A DNA stretch of 64,000 nucleotides from Planctomycetota bacterium. GTDB lineage: Bacteria > Planctomycetota > MHYJ01 > JACQXL01. Made by a program: the position numbers and the translations under genes. The notes under the pieces are model-generated. The model saw nothing but the letters and a program-made list of their open reading frames with translations, did not search any database and was not told the DNA's origin. This document shows, one piece after another, positions 43,385 through 51,350 of the stretch (position 1 is the first letter of the stretch; each line of letters starts with the position of its first letter). The stretch lies in NCBI GenBank assembly GCA_016235865.1, contig JACRIK010000026.1, forward strand, positions 124,001 through 188,000. Reading direction: 5' to 3'.

Positions 43385-43422
43385 TCCCCCTTAACAAAGG
43401 GGGAATAAAAGGGGGTTGTTTA
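43385..43422. repeat. Dispersed CCCCCTT/AAGGGGG element, copy 1
   Basis: CCCCCTTAACAAAGGGGG forms a hairpin and is followed by AAAAGGGGGTTGTTT. A related element at 47788-47868 has the same GGGGGTTGTTTT end. Confidence 0.6.
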
Positions 43423-43440
43423 ATTCGGTTGTCGTTTTTC

Positions 43441-43469
43441 TTGACCCGGTTGGAAGTATTTGATTTACT
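43441..43469 (+). promoter_or_regulatory. pdxJ promoter predicting a leaderless mRNA
   Basis: TTGACC (43441-43446), 17 bp, TTTACT (43464-43469), then only 6 bp to the pdxJ ATG at 43476. Confidence 0.55.
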
Positions 43470-43475
43470 GCGGTT

Positions 43476-44192
43476 ATGAAATTAGGAGTTAATATAGACC
43501 ACGTTGCCACGGTCAGGCAGGCCCGTAAGACCTTTGAGCCGGACCCGGTCCGGGCCGCGGTTCTGGCTGAACTGGCCGGGGCGGATAGTATTGTCGTTCA
43601 CCTGCGCGAAGACCGCCGGCATATCCAGGAACGCGACGTGCGTATCCTTAAGGATACGGTCAGCACCAAACTCAACCTGGAGATGGGCCTGGCTGATGAG
43701 ATAATCAAGATTGCTATTGCCATCAAACCGTATCAGGTCACTCTGGTGCCGGAGCGCCGGGAGGAATTGACCACCGAAGGCGGATTGGATATCGTCAAGG
43801 AGCGCAAACGGATTGAGGAAGCCGTTAAACTATTCAAGAAGAGCGGCATTATCGTCTCGGTCTTTATTGACCCGGACCGGGAGCAGCTCCAGGCCGCCAA
43901 ATTAGTCGGCGCCAATATGGTGGAACTGCATACCGGACTGTACGCCAATGCCCAGGGTATTGAGGCCCAGCGGATTGCCCTGCATAAATTAGCCGAGTCA
44001 GCCGTGACGGCCCGCAATACCCGCCTGGCTGTGTCTGCCGGACACGGACTGAATTACACCAATGTCCACGAGATTACCCATATTATGGAGATAGAAGAAC
44101 TCAATATCGGACACAGCATCATCGCCCGGGCTGTTCTGGTCGGTATGGAACGGGCCGTCAGGGAAATGAAAGAGGCTATTGGGAAAAGATGA
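43476..44192 (+). CDS. pdxJ: Pyridoxine 5'-phosphate synthase
   Basis: This enzyme condenses 1-deoxyxylulose 5-phosphate with 3-amino-2-oxopropyl phosphate in de novo vitamin B6 synthesis (DXP-dependent route). The 238-residue TIM barrel is full length, with [15 protein letters not shown] at the N-terminus, [52 protein letters not shown] and AGHGLNY. Its start lies directly after a promoter with no room for a Shine-Dalgarno. dapA follows 10 bp downstream and is probably co-transcribed. Confidence 0.97.
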   Translation: MKLGVNIDHVATVRQARKTFEPDPVRAAVLAELAGADSIVVHLREDRRHIQERDVRILKDTVSTKLNLEMGLADEIIKIAIAIKPYQVTLVPERREELTTEGGLDIVKERKRIEEAVKLFKKSGIIVSVFIDPDREQLQAAKLVGANMVELHTGLYANAQGIEAQRIALHKLAESAVTARNTRLAVSAGHGLNYTNVHEITHIMEIEELNIGHSIIARAVLVGMERAVREMKEAIGKR

Positions 44193-44202
44193 GAGATAAT
44201 AG

Positions 44203-45084
44203 ATGAAAGTGGAAAGATGTCAATTCAGCGGTTGCATTACCGCAATAGTTACGCCATTTAACAAGGGGCGTGTGGACTACAAGAAACTACTGGATTTGAT
44301 TGACTTCCAGATTAGTAATGGTGTCACCGGTATCGTTCTCTGCGGCACGACCGGCGAGGGCCCGACCGTTATCGACGACGAGAAGAAACGGATTTTTAAG
44401 GCCGCGGTAAAACATAACCACGGCAGGGTCCAGATGATTGCCGGCACCGGAACCAATGACACGGTCACAACTATAAAGCGAACACAAATGGCCCAGAAGT
44501 GCGGGATGGATGCGGCGCTGATTGTCACGCCTTACTATAATAAACCCACCCAGCAGGGGATGTTCCTGCATTTCACTGCCGTGGCGAAGAAAACCAAGCT
44601 CCCGATAATCCTTTATAACGTCCCGGGCCGGACCGGGGTTTCTATGGCGCCTGAGACAGTGGCACGCCTGTCTAAGGTGAAAAATATCGTAGCCATAAAG
44701 GAAGCCAGCGGCAATCTCAAAAATATAGCCCGGATTAAGAATCTGTGTGGCATCACCATTCTCTCAGGCGATGACGGGCTGACATATCCCATCCTTTGCC
44801 TGGGCGGCAAGGGCGTGATTTCGGTTGCTTCTAACATCGTCCCGGCTGATGTGGTTCGGATGATAGACCTATTCAATGATAAGAATTTTAAAGAAGCCAA
44901 GAACCTGCATCTCAAACTCCAGCCGTTATTCAACGCGCTGTTCGTAGAATCAAATCCTATCCCGGTCAAGACCGCGATGAAGATGCTCGGTATGATTAAC
45001 GATGAGATGCGTCTTCCACTCTGCGGAATGGCCAAGCCCAATGCCGATAAGTTAAAGACGGCGTTAAAGAATTACGGAATATAA
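44203..45084 (+). CDS. dapA: 4-hydroxy-tetrahydrodipicolinate synthase
   Basis: This enzyme condenses pyruvate with aspartate semialdehyde, the first step of lysine and diaminopimelate synthesis. The 293-residue TIM barrel has LCGTTGEGPT (Thr49/50), Tyr138 and Arg143 in LYNVPGRTG and the Schiff-base Lys166 in VAIKEASGN, all as in E. coli. It is probably co-transcribed with pdxJ. Confidence 0.97.
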   Translation: MKVERCQFSGCITAIVTPFNKGRVDYKKLLDLIDFQISNGVTGIVLCGTTGEGPTVIDDEKKRIFKAAVKHNHGRVQMIAGTGTNDTVTTIKRTQMAQKCGMDAALIVTPYYNKPTQQGMFLHFTAVAKKTKLPIILYNVPGRTGVSMAPETVARLSKVKNIVAIKEASGNLKNIARIKNLCGITILSGDDGLTYPILCLGGKGVISVASNIVPADVVRMIDLFNDKNFKEAKNLHLKLQPLFNALFVESNPIPVKTAMKMLGMINDEMRLPLCGMAKPNADKLKTALKNYGI

Positions 45085-45152
45085 TCAGGGACAAATACAA
45101 ACGTGTCTCCGGTTTTGTGCCGGATTACGGATTATGAGAAACGGAATTTCTT

Positions 45153-45809
45153 ATGCGTAACTATTTTATGAATTGTATGATATTGTTGATTGGATTGTCT
45201 CTGGTGAATTGTCTATTGGGATGTGGCCTCGGGAGGGATGAGGTTGTTATAGAAGATCCTAAAGTTTTGTCCCAAATAAATAGCTTGCCAATAGACGAAC
45301 GCCTATTTGAAGCGGTGAAGCAAAATTATCCCAGCATCATTAGGGGGTTATTAGCAACGAGAGAAGAGCTTTACCTTAGAATGGGGGGAGGTGTTTCTTT
45401 CCCTGGAGGATTGCCTGAGAAAGAGAACATGCAGGGTTTTATGAGAACGCCAGGAAGTTTAAGTGAAAATCCGGAGGAGGCGGTCAAAAAACAAAAAGAA
45501 GAGAGGAGAAGGGAAAATGAGGGCAGAAACAGATTTAATAGGGCAGTTGCAGATCTGAGAAGTTTATGTGAAAGGAAAGGATTGATCTGGTGTAATTCTT
45601 TTTTGGTGAAAACTACTTATCGAAAAGGTATTGACAAAAAGGATGAAAGTTTTAACCCAAAGAAACTGCCCGCTGGAATTATATGCTTGCATATTTCAGA
45701 TGGTAAGGCCTCTGTTGTAATACTTGCAAAAATCTATTATGTTGATAGGGCTGAAGAAAAACTAAGATTATGGGGACATTTAGAATTGGACCCATCTATG
45801 GGCCGGTGA
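45153..45809 (+). CDS. Hypothetical lipoprotein
   Basis: The 218-residue protein has an N-terminal hydrophobic stretch ending in a lipobox, LLGC (Cys24), so it should be lipid-anchored. The rest is charged and mixed in structure; a middle segment (KKQKEERRRENEGRNRF) is strongly basic/acidic helix. No family is recognised. An ATG at 45168 is an alternative start. Base composition is more AT-rich than the neighbouring housekeeping genes. Confidence 0.65.
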   Translation: MRNYFMNCMILLIGLSLVNCLLGCGLGRDEVVIEDPKVLSQINSLPIDERLFEAVKQNYPSIIRGLLATREELYLRMGGGVSFPGGLPEKENMQGFMRTPGSLSENPEEAVKKQKEERRRENEGRNRFNRAVADLRSLCERKGLIWCNSFLVKTTYRKGIDKKDESFNPKKLPAGIICLHISDGKASVVILAKIYYVDRAEEKLRLWGHLELDPSMGR

Positions 45810-45812
45810 CAC

Positions 45813-45833
45813 CACAGCACATAAATTATGTGC
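45813..45833. repeat. 21-bp palindrome after the lipoprotein gene
   Basis: CAGCACATAA and TTATGTGCTG form perfect 10-bp arms around a single central base. There is no T-run, so it is not a typical terminator. Confidence 0.55.
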
Positions 45834-46014
45834 TGGGCAGGCACACCTTCCGGGGAAACCTCCTCCAGAGGCGGACAGGCGCTAAATAGTTGACTCGCCC
45901 CGAAATAATTGGGACTTCGCTCACGCTACGCAAGGCATCGTTTTTGCAAAGTAACCTGTCCGCGTACTTGATAAGAAGAATAGTCGAGCAGTAATAAGGA
46001 TAGCGTAATTTTGC

Positions 46015-46042
46015 TTGACTATTCGTTATTTCCTGATATAGT
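46015..46042 (+). promoter_or_regulatory. Nucleotidyltransferase promoter, leaderless type
   Basis: TTGACT (46015-46020), 16 bp, TATAGT (46037-46042), then 9 bp to the ATG at 46052. Confidence 0.55.
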
Positions 46043-46051
46043 TCTGTTACT

Positions 46052-46579
46052 ATGACACATAAGGAGTTCATTAACAAGGTGACCAATTCACATAAGGATT
46101 TTATATCAGAGTTTATTAATATTCTAAAGTTTAACCGGATGCCTTTTTGTGTTATCGGCGGATTAGCGGTTAATGCTTATGTGGAACCGGTGGTGAGTTT
46201 GGATTTAGACGTGGTGGTCGTGGTCCAGGGGATAAATAATCTGATTAAACTCCTCAGGAAAAGATATAAGGTTTCCCGATACCCGCATAGTATTAATGTG
46301 GCTTATTCCCAATCTGACTTACGGATTCAAATCCAGATTGACCCGAGATATCAGTCGTTCATAGAAAAGGCCAGGGTGAAGAATGTTCTGGGTTATCGCT
46401 TGCCTGTAGCGCTGATAGGGGATGTGTTTCAGGGGAAAATCTGGGCGGCTCAGGACCCGAAGCGCCGGCCCAGCAAACGGCAAAAGGATTTATCAGACAT
46501 CCAGAGAATGCTGGAAGTAAAGCCAGCCCTGGCTAAATTGTTACCTCAATCACTCAAGAACCGGTTAATCACGAAATAA
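46052..46579 (+). CDS. Nucleotidyltransferase (AbiEii/MNT-like)
   Basis: The 175-residue protein carries the minimal nucleotidyltransferase signature: Gly36-Gly37 in VIGGLAVNAY and the catalytic Asp51/Asp53 in LDLDVVV. The C-terminal part is helical and basic (KRRPSKRQKDLSDIQRM), typical of AbiEii or related toxins that modify tRNA or nucleotides. No antitoxin (AbiEi or other small partner) is seen upstream or downstream, so it is solitary here. It could be a domesticated toxin or an unrelated nucleotidyltransferase. It is isolated, with repeat array C after it. Confidence 0.75.
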   Translation: MTHKEFINKVTNSHKDFISEFINILKFNRMPFCVIGGLAVNAYVEPVVSLDLDVVVVVQGINNLIKLLRKRYKVSRYPHSINVAYSQSDLRIQIQIDPRYQSFIEKARVKNVLGYRLPVALIGDVFQGKIWAAQDPKRRPSKRQKDLSDIQRMLEVKPALAKLLPQSLKNRLITK

Positions 46580-46620
46580 CGCTCCGATGCTCATCAGCCC
46601 GAGGTCCGGTGACAACAGCG

Positions 46621-46638
46621 CCCCGAATGCTTTCGGGG
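46621..46638. repeat. Second copy of the CCCCGAATGCTTTCGGGG hairpin
   Basis: The copy is identical over 18 bp to 3778-3795 in the dnaG leader. Here it starts the repeat-rich gap that follows the nucleotidyltransferase gene. Confidence 0.75.
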
Positions 46639-46639
46639 C

Positions 46640-46894
46640 GATAGACAGGCCAGTATCGGAGTTAGGCAGCCGTGTATAGGAGTTGGACAGGCTTGCACAG
46701 GAGTTGGACAGGCCTGTATAGGAGTAAGACGGGCTTGTCTAAGAGTTAGACGGGCTTGAATAGGAGCTGGACAGGTCTGTATAGGAGTTGGACAGACCTG
46801 TCTAAGAGTTAGACGGGCTTGCCTAAGAGTTAGACGGGCTTGCATAAGAGCTGGACGGGCTTGTCTAAGAGTTAGACAAGTCCGTATCAGAGCT
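46640..46894. repeat. Tandem array, 11 units of 21 bp (array C)
   Basis: Eleven full units run from 46658 to 46888, with partial units at both ends. Units read RGAGTTRGACRGGCYTG plus four variable bases. The dyad ACAGGCCTGT is perfect in unit 3 and imperfect elsewhere. The remaining gap (46895-47131) holds a 20-bp palindrome and several hairpins. Confidence 0.9.
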
Positions 46895-46960
46895 ATTCAA
46901 TGGGGGTTAAGAACGAGAGCAGGTGCTATAACAGTCATAAAATATGGAGTTATGGTAAAC

Positions 46961-47120
46961 CCACACACCAATGCATTGGTGTGCGGGTAAATCCTCCTCA
47001 CCATACCCTCTTCCCGACGTGATGTCTGGGGAGAGGGTTTAGGAGAGGGTGGTAAGCCCCGCCATTCGGCGGGGTCTAAGAGGCTGTAACGCCCCGTACG
47101 GGCTAACCGCCTCTAAGAAA
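46961..47120. repeat. Palindrome and hairpin cluster before the FN3 gene
   Basis: A perfect 20-bp palindrome at 46964-46983 (CACACCAATG then its complement) extends to 46961-46986 with one mismatch. It is followed by a long imperfect hairpin of ACCCTCTTCCC/GGGGAGAGGGT type. CCCCGCC/GGCGGGG and GCCC/GGGC centred on CCGTACGG, nested within AGAGGC/GCCTCT, come next. GCCCGTACGGGC also occurs in the secretin gene. Confidence 0.6.
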
Positions 47121-47131
47121 AGGATAAAACT

Positions 47132-47755
47132 ATGGGAAAAGTAAAGTTAGAGCTCAGGAAACTGCACATTCTGGACAAGATTAGGCTGGCCAACACAATT
47201 GTCACCATGATGACCGGTAATCCGAATTTCACCACGCCGGTGCCGGCCCTGGCTGACCTTACTAATGAAACGATTGCTTCGGGAGCCGCTTATAATGATG
47301 CGATGATTAAGCGCCAGGATTCCAAACTCGCCACTCAAGTGTTGGACGATAGGGAAGATGCGCTGGACCTGAAATTGACGCAGATAGCGCTTTATGTAGA
47401 AAACGTCTCGGCTGGCAATGAGACGAAGATATCCTCAGCCGGAATGAGCGTCAGGGATAGAGCCACGCCGATTGGGGAACTGATGCCGCCCTCGGCTTTG
47501 AGCGCTATGGCCGGCAATAAGGACGGCGAGATTGACCTTAACTGGGAGCCGGTGCGCGGCGCCAATAGTTACGTCATTCAGATGACCAGCGACCCGAATG
47601 TGCCGAGCAGTTGGGCTAATAAAGCCAATGCCACTGAGTCCTATGCTGTTATCCTGGGCCTGACCAGCGGCAATAAATACTGGTTCCGGGTGGCCGGCCT
47701 CGGCGCGGCCGGACAGGGGCCGTTCAGCGGCGCCGAATCAAAATACGCGCCATAG
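47132..47755 (+). CDS. Fibronectin type III domain protein
   Basis: The 207-residue protein has a helical N-terminal half (residues 1-110) and one C-terminal FN3 domain (about 118-207) with DLNWEPVRGANSYVIQ and YWFRVAGLGAAGQGPFS, the canonical strands. No signal peptide is seen, so it may be cytoplasmic or exported by an unknown route. AAAAGGA precedes the ATG. Function is unknown. Confidence 0.75.
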   Translation: MGKVKLELRKLHILDKIRLANTIVTMMTGNPNFTTPVPALADLTNETIASGAAYNDAMIKRQDSKLATQVLDDREDALDLKLTQIALYVENVSAGNETKISSAGMSVRDRATPIGELMPPSALSAMAGNKDGEIDLNWEPVRGANSYVIQMTSDPNVPSSWANKANATESYAVILGLTSGNKYWFRVAGLGAAGQGPFSGAESKYAP

Positions 47756-47787
47756 GAGAATACCTAACCACAAAGGTCACAAAGGAC

Positions 47788-47868
47788 ACAACCCCCCCGG
47801 CCCCCTTTGCTAAGGGGGAGTGGGCAGTAAATTCCCCCTTACGAAAGGGGGATAAAGGGGGTTGTTTT
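47788..47868. repeat. Inverted dispersed element, GGGGG/CCCCC type, copy 2
   Basis: ACAACCCCC at the left and GGGGGTTGT at the right bracket two internal CCCCCTT/AAGGGGG hairpins. The right arm matches 43397-43422. It lies just upstream of the folE promoter. Confidence 0.6.
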
Positions 47869-47888
47869 CTCTTTACGGTAAATATTCC

Positions 47889-47918
47889 TTGACACTAATC
47901 TGCTAAATCCTGTTTAAT
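47889..47918 (+). promoter_or_regulatory. folE promoter
   Basis: TTGACA (47889-47894), 18 bp, TTTAAT (47913-47918). The predicted leader is about 25 nt and contains AAGGAG. Confidence 0.55.
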
Positions 47919-47948
47919 CCTGTTGTAAAAGGAGTTTCCTATATAATT

Positions 47949-48515
47949 ATGATAAACAAGAAGAAGATTGTCAAGGCCATTAAACTGTTCCTGGAGGGCA
48001 TCGGCGAGAATCCGAACCGGAAAGGCCTGCTGGAGACCCCGGACCGGGTGGCCCGGATGTGCGATGAGATTTACGCCGGGCTGGATAAGTCCATTGTCCC
48101 GACCAGAATCATCAAGCCGCTGATTTCCGAGGAGCACGATGAGATTATTCTGCTAAAGGATATCCCGTTCTATTCCATCTGCGAGCATCACCTGTTGCCG
48201 TTTATCGGCAAGGCGCACGTGGCTTATCTGCCCAGCAAGGGCCGGATCAGCGGGGTGAGCAAGCTGGCCCGGGTAGTGGACACGTTCTCCAAGCGGCCCC
48301 AATTGCAGGAGCGGCTGACGGTCGGGATTGCCGAGACGATTATGAAGGCCTTGAGGCCCAAGGGCGTGATGGTGATTGTCGAGGCCGAGCATCTGTGCAT
48401 GACCATGCGCGGCATCAAGAAACCCGGCTCGCGCATGACCACATCAGTGGTGCGCGGCGTGTTCCGCAATAACCCGGCCACCCGGGCCGAGGCGATGAAT
48501 CTGATATACAAGTAA
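47949..48515 (+). CDS. folE: GTP cyclohydrolase I
   Basis: This enzyme converts GTP to 7,8-dihydroneopterin triphosphate, the first step of folate (and queuosine precursor) synthesis. The 188-residue protein has the zinc ligands Cys78 and His81 ([10 protein letters not shown]) and Cys150 ([10 protein letters not shown]). [21 protein letters not shown] and RPQLQERLT are classic motifs. It has its own promoter and precedes gatC by 43 bp. Confidence 0.97.
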   Translation: MINKKKIVKAIKLFLEGIGENPNRKGLLETPDRVARMCDEIYAGLDKSIVPTRIIKPLISEEHDEIILLKDIPFYSICEHHLLPFIGKAHVAYLPSKGRISGVSKLARVVDTFSKRPQLQERLTVGIAETIMKALRPKGVMVIVEAEHLCMTMRGIKKPGSRMTTSVVRGVFRNNPATRAEAMNLIYK

Positions 48516-48558
48516 GTAGGCAGTAAACAGTAGTCAGTAGACAGTAAGATAAATCAAT

Positions 48559-48888
48559 ATGGATATAAACGATAAATTAATAGACCATCTTTGTTTCCTT
48601 TCCCGGCTTTCTTTGTCAACTGGTGAGAAGAATTCCCTGAAAGCCGACTTGTCAAAGATACTGGCTTATGTCGAGACCGTTAAGCAGGTGGATGTGACCG
48701 GGATTGAGCCGATGGTCCACCCAGCCCCTGTGCACAGGGGCGGGGTCCATTCCGGCGGAGCGGCCGCGCCGGCGGGTATTTTTCGGGATGACCAGACCCG
48801 TCACAATTCGCTGGGAAACGATAAGGCACTCCAAAACGCGCCGAAACGCAGGGCAAATTTCTTCGAGGTCCCGCGGGTGATAGAATAA
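48559..48888 (+). CDS. gatC: Asp/Glu-tRNA(Asn/Gln) amidotransferase subunit C
   Basis: The 109-residue small subunit stabilises GatAB. The N-terminal helices DKLIDHLCFLSRLSLSTGEK and DLSKILAYVETVKQVDVTGIEPMVHP match the family. The segment that follows (VHRGGVHSGGAAAPAG) is longer and more repetitive than usual, because a perfect 18-bp palindrome at 48724-48741 is translated here. The C-terminal PKRRANFFEVPRVIE motif is intact. gatA and gatB are not in this window. Confidence 0.93.
   Translation: MDINDKLIDHLCFLSRLSLSTGEKNSLKADLSKILAYVETVKQVDVTGIEPMVHPAPVHRGGVHSGGAAAPAGIFRDDQTRHNSLGNDKALQNAPKRRANFFEVPRVIE
48724..48741. repeat. 18-bp palindrome inside gatC
   Basis: GCCCCTGTGCACAGGGGC is a perfect palindrome inside the gatC reading frame, in the loop between the helical part and the C-terminal motif. 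Confidence 0.75.
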
Positions 48889-48901
48889 TTATTTTTTATT
48901 G

Positions 48902-48930
48902 TTGACACCGGCGTTCCTCTGGGGTATACT
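48902..48930 (+). promoter_or_regulatory. Strong promoter giving a leaderless mRNA
   Basis: TTGACA (48902-48907), 17 bp, TATACT (48925-48930), then 7 bp to the ATG at 48938. The predicted start of transcription is at or within one base of the A of ATG. Confidence 0.75.
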
Positions 48931-48937
48931 TATATAT

Positions 48938-50029
48938 ATGCTGAAGATGTATTACATAGTGTTGGTGGTCATCGTCGGCCTGGTTATCTGGCTGGTGGCT
49001 GATTTTGCCCGGAACAGCGCGCAGGCCCGGGATATCCTGAGCGATATTAATAAGCTGGGTGGTACTACCGGGGGGCCGACCATAGACCTGCCCCCGTCTC
49101 TGCCTCCGCATCCGGGCGATTTGCCGGATATATTCAAGCCAAGAGTAGAGGTGGTTCCGGTCGCGCCGCCTCCGGTAACGGTTGCAGCCGGGCCGAATTA
49201 TATCCTGACCGGCACGATTATTGAGCCGAGCGGCCCAACCGCATTTATCTCTAATCCAACCACCAATGTTGAGTATACTTGTAAGATTGGCACCAAGATA
49301 GATGAATGGGAGGTAATAGAGATTATCCCCGAAGAGGTAAAAATAAGGAATAGAAACGGCGATATCAGGACCCTGCCTGTCCAGAAATCCTGGACCGGCC
49401 CTAAATTTGATCTGGGCGGGAAGATAGAAATACCGCCGGAAATAATAAACATCCCCGGCGCCCAGGATATGATTAAAAGGGTGAGCGAAGGTAAGGAAAG
49501 CATCGAGGTGGTCGAGCAGACCATCGATGCCCTGGCCAAAACCCTGCCACCGGCGTTTATCAGGGACTTCATAAAACAAAATATCGGCCTGGCCGAAGAG
49601 GATATGCCCAAGGATGACGCCAAGCTGGGCGACTTCGGCAAGAATTTATTCAGATTGCTTCAGGGCGAGCAGCCGAATCCGGCTCAGAGCCAGTCATTGG
49701 AGAATGTTACCTTTACGCTCAGGGTTAATCCGGACAACAGCCCGGTTTCGCCGCAGACGTTATTTAAGCCCGGTGACCGCCGGATATACGCCTGTTTCCA
49801 GAATCAGGGTTCGCTTCAGGGGCTGGCCAAGGTGGTTACCCGTTGGACAAATAGAACCACCAAGGAAATTATCGGATTTGGGCCGAAGGCGTTAAACCCC
49901 GGCACGCCATATAACTTTATCTGGTGGGAAAAGAAAGACGGTTGGCCGGTCGGGGAATACGAGGTGGAACTCCTCAACGCGCAGACCTTGGGAAAAATCG
50001 CCGCCGGTAAATTCAGTATTGTGCCATAA
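48938..50029 (+). CDS. Membrane-anchored hypothetical protein upstream of tyrS
   Basis: The 363-residue protein has one N-terminal transmembrane helix (YYIVLVVIVGLVIWLVADF), then a Pro-rich linker. An SH3-like or OB-like small beta domain follows (about 100-150, YILTGTIIEPSGPTAFI), then a helical part and a C-terminal beta sandwich (TFTLRVNPDNSPVSP to the end) resembling CARDB/Ig-type folds. No family is certain. The ATG at 48938 is chosen because the promoter -10 box ends 8 bases upstream. Its stop overlaps the tyrS ATG (TAATG). Confidence 0.75.
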   Translation: MLKMYYIVLVVIVGLVIWLVADFARNSAQARDILSDINKLGGTTGGPTIDLPPSLPPHPGDLPDIFKPRVEVVPVAPPPVTVAAGPNYILTGTIIEPSGPTAFISNPTTNVEYTCKIGTKIDEWEVIEIIPEEVKIRNRNGDIRTLPVQKSWTGPKFDLGGKIEIPPEIINIPGAQDMIKRVSEGKESIEVVEQTIDALAKTLPPAFIRDFIKQNIGLAEEDMPKDDAKLGDFGKNLFRLLQGEQPNPAQSQSLENVTFTLRVNPDNSPVSPQTLFKPGDRRIYACFQNQGSLQGLAKVVTRWTNRTTKEIIGFGPKALNPGTPYNFIWWEKKDGWPVGEYEVELLNAQTLGKIAAGKFSIVP

Positions 50030-51222
50030 TGCTTGATATTGCTAAACAGTTAGAGACCATCAAACGCGGAGCAGTTGAGATTCATTCCGAAGAGGAATTA
50101 ATTCGTAAGTTAAAAGCCAACCGGCCGTTGCGGATTAAGCTGGGCGTTGACCCGACCGCGCCGGATATCCATCTCGGCCATACCGTGGTGCTTCAGAAAC
50201 TCCGCCAGTTCCAGGAATTGGGCCACCAGGCCGTGCTGATTATCGGAGACTTTACCGCCTTAATCGGCGACCCTTCGGGGAGGGAAAAGACCCGTCCGCA
50301 ATTATCAGCTGAAGAAATAGAGCGTAATGCCCAAACCTACCTGGCCCAGGTCGGCAAGGTTCTTGATAACAAACGCCTGGAGATTGTTCACAATGGTGAC
50401 TGGTTGGCCAAATTGACCATGGAAAATATCATTCGGCTGGCTGCCCAGGTGACCGTGGCCCGGTTTATCGAACGGGAGGATTTCCGGAACCGCTTGAAAG
50501 CCGGCACACCGATCGGCCTGCACGAATTTTTATACCCGCTGTTGCAGGGCCAGGATTCGGTGGCCGTGCGCGCCGATGTGGAACTGGGCGGGACCGACCA
50601 GATATTTAATCTTCTGGTCGGCCGTGACCTGCAGCGGTCGGCCGATATGACTCCTCAGGTGGTGCTGACCATGCCTCTGCTGGTCGGCCTGGACGGCGAG
50701 CAGAAGATGAGCAAGTCCTACGGCAATCATATCGGCTTAAACGAGCCGGCCTCGGAAATGTATGGCAAGGCCATGTCGCTGGCTGACAAGTTAATGGAGA
50801 CGTATTTTACCCTGCTTACCTCAATACCGGCAAAAGAGGTCAAGGAATTGCTTAACGGTCATCCCAAAGAGGCCAAGGTCCGGCTGGCCAAGGAAATAGT
50901 CACTCAATACCATGGTCAGGCCGAGGCCGATAAATCCGCCGAACGGTTTGAGTCCGTGTTTTCGCGTAAGGAGTCTCCGGATGAGATGGCGCAGTTAAAG
51001 GTTGATACATCAATGTTCAAGGATGGCAAGGTCTATTTGCCTAAACTTATCAATCTTTCGGGCGCGGTCAAGTCCTCGAGCGAGGCCAAGCGCCTGATTA
51101 CCCAGGGCGGCGTGACTATAGACGGCCAGAAGATAACCGACCCGGACGCGGAAATCAGCGTAAAGACCGGCCAGGTCCTCAAGATAGGTAAGAAGAACAG
51201 GTTTTATCGGATAGAAATATAA
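50029..51222 (+). CDS. tyrS: Tyrosyl-tRNA synthetase
   Basis: This class I aminoacyl-tRNA synthetase charges tRNA(Tyr). The 397-residue protein has the HIGH-type motif HLGH at 48-51 (DPTAPDIHLGHTVV), the KMSKS motif near 226-230 (EQKMSKSYGNH), and a C-terminal S4 RNA-binding domain (AVKSSSEAKRLITQGGVTIDG). The HLGH/KMSKS combination is that of the TyrZ-like subgroup. It is translationally coupled to the membrane protein upstream. Confidence 0.97.
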   Translation: MLDIAKQLETIKRGAVEIHSEEELIRKLKANRPLRIKLGVDPTAPDIHLGHTVVLQKLRQFQELGHQAVLIIGDFTALIGDPSGREKTRPQLSAEEIERNAQTYLAQVGKVLDNKRLEIVHNGDWLAKLTMENIIRLAAQVTVARFIEREDFRNRLKAGTPIGLHEFLYPLLQGQDSVAVRADVELGGTDQIFNLLVGRDLQRSADMTPQVVLTMPLLVGLDGEQKMSKSYGNHIGLNEPASEMYGKAMSLADKLMETYFTLLTSIPAKEVKELLNGHPKEAKVRLAKEIVTQYHGQAEADKSAERFESVFSRKESPDEMAQLKVDTSMFKDGKVYLPKLINLSGAVKSSSEAKRLITQGGVTIDGQKITDPDAEISVKTGQVLKIGKKNRFYRIEI

Positions 51223-51237
51223 AGCACGCAGCGAGAT

Positions 51238-51314
51238 GAGATTGCTTCGCTTACGCTCGCAATGACAACATTTTGGCACTGCCATTGCGAGGAGCAGAGC
51301 GACGAAGCAATCCC
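51238..51314. repeat. Inverted pair of CATTGCGAG/GAAGCAATC elements
   Basis: The left arm at 51238-51266 (GATTGCTTCGC..GCGAATGAC type) and the right arm at 51283-51314 (CATTGCGAGGAGCAGAGCG) are inverted copies separated by about 16 bp, forming a long hairpin after tyrS. A third copy is translated in the secretin gene (28521-28552). No terminator T-run follows. Confidence 0.7.
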
Positions 51315-51350
51315 ATTTTGTTACTTACACTTTTACAAAGAGGAGGCTTT

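Noticed and set aside
46594-46845. 83-residue frame with Gln-Ala-Arg-Leu-Thr/Cys-Pro repeats
   Set aside because: Generated by the 21-bp array C, which is in frame by accident. No initiation signal.
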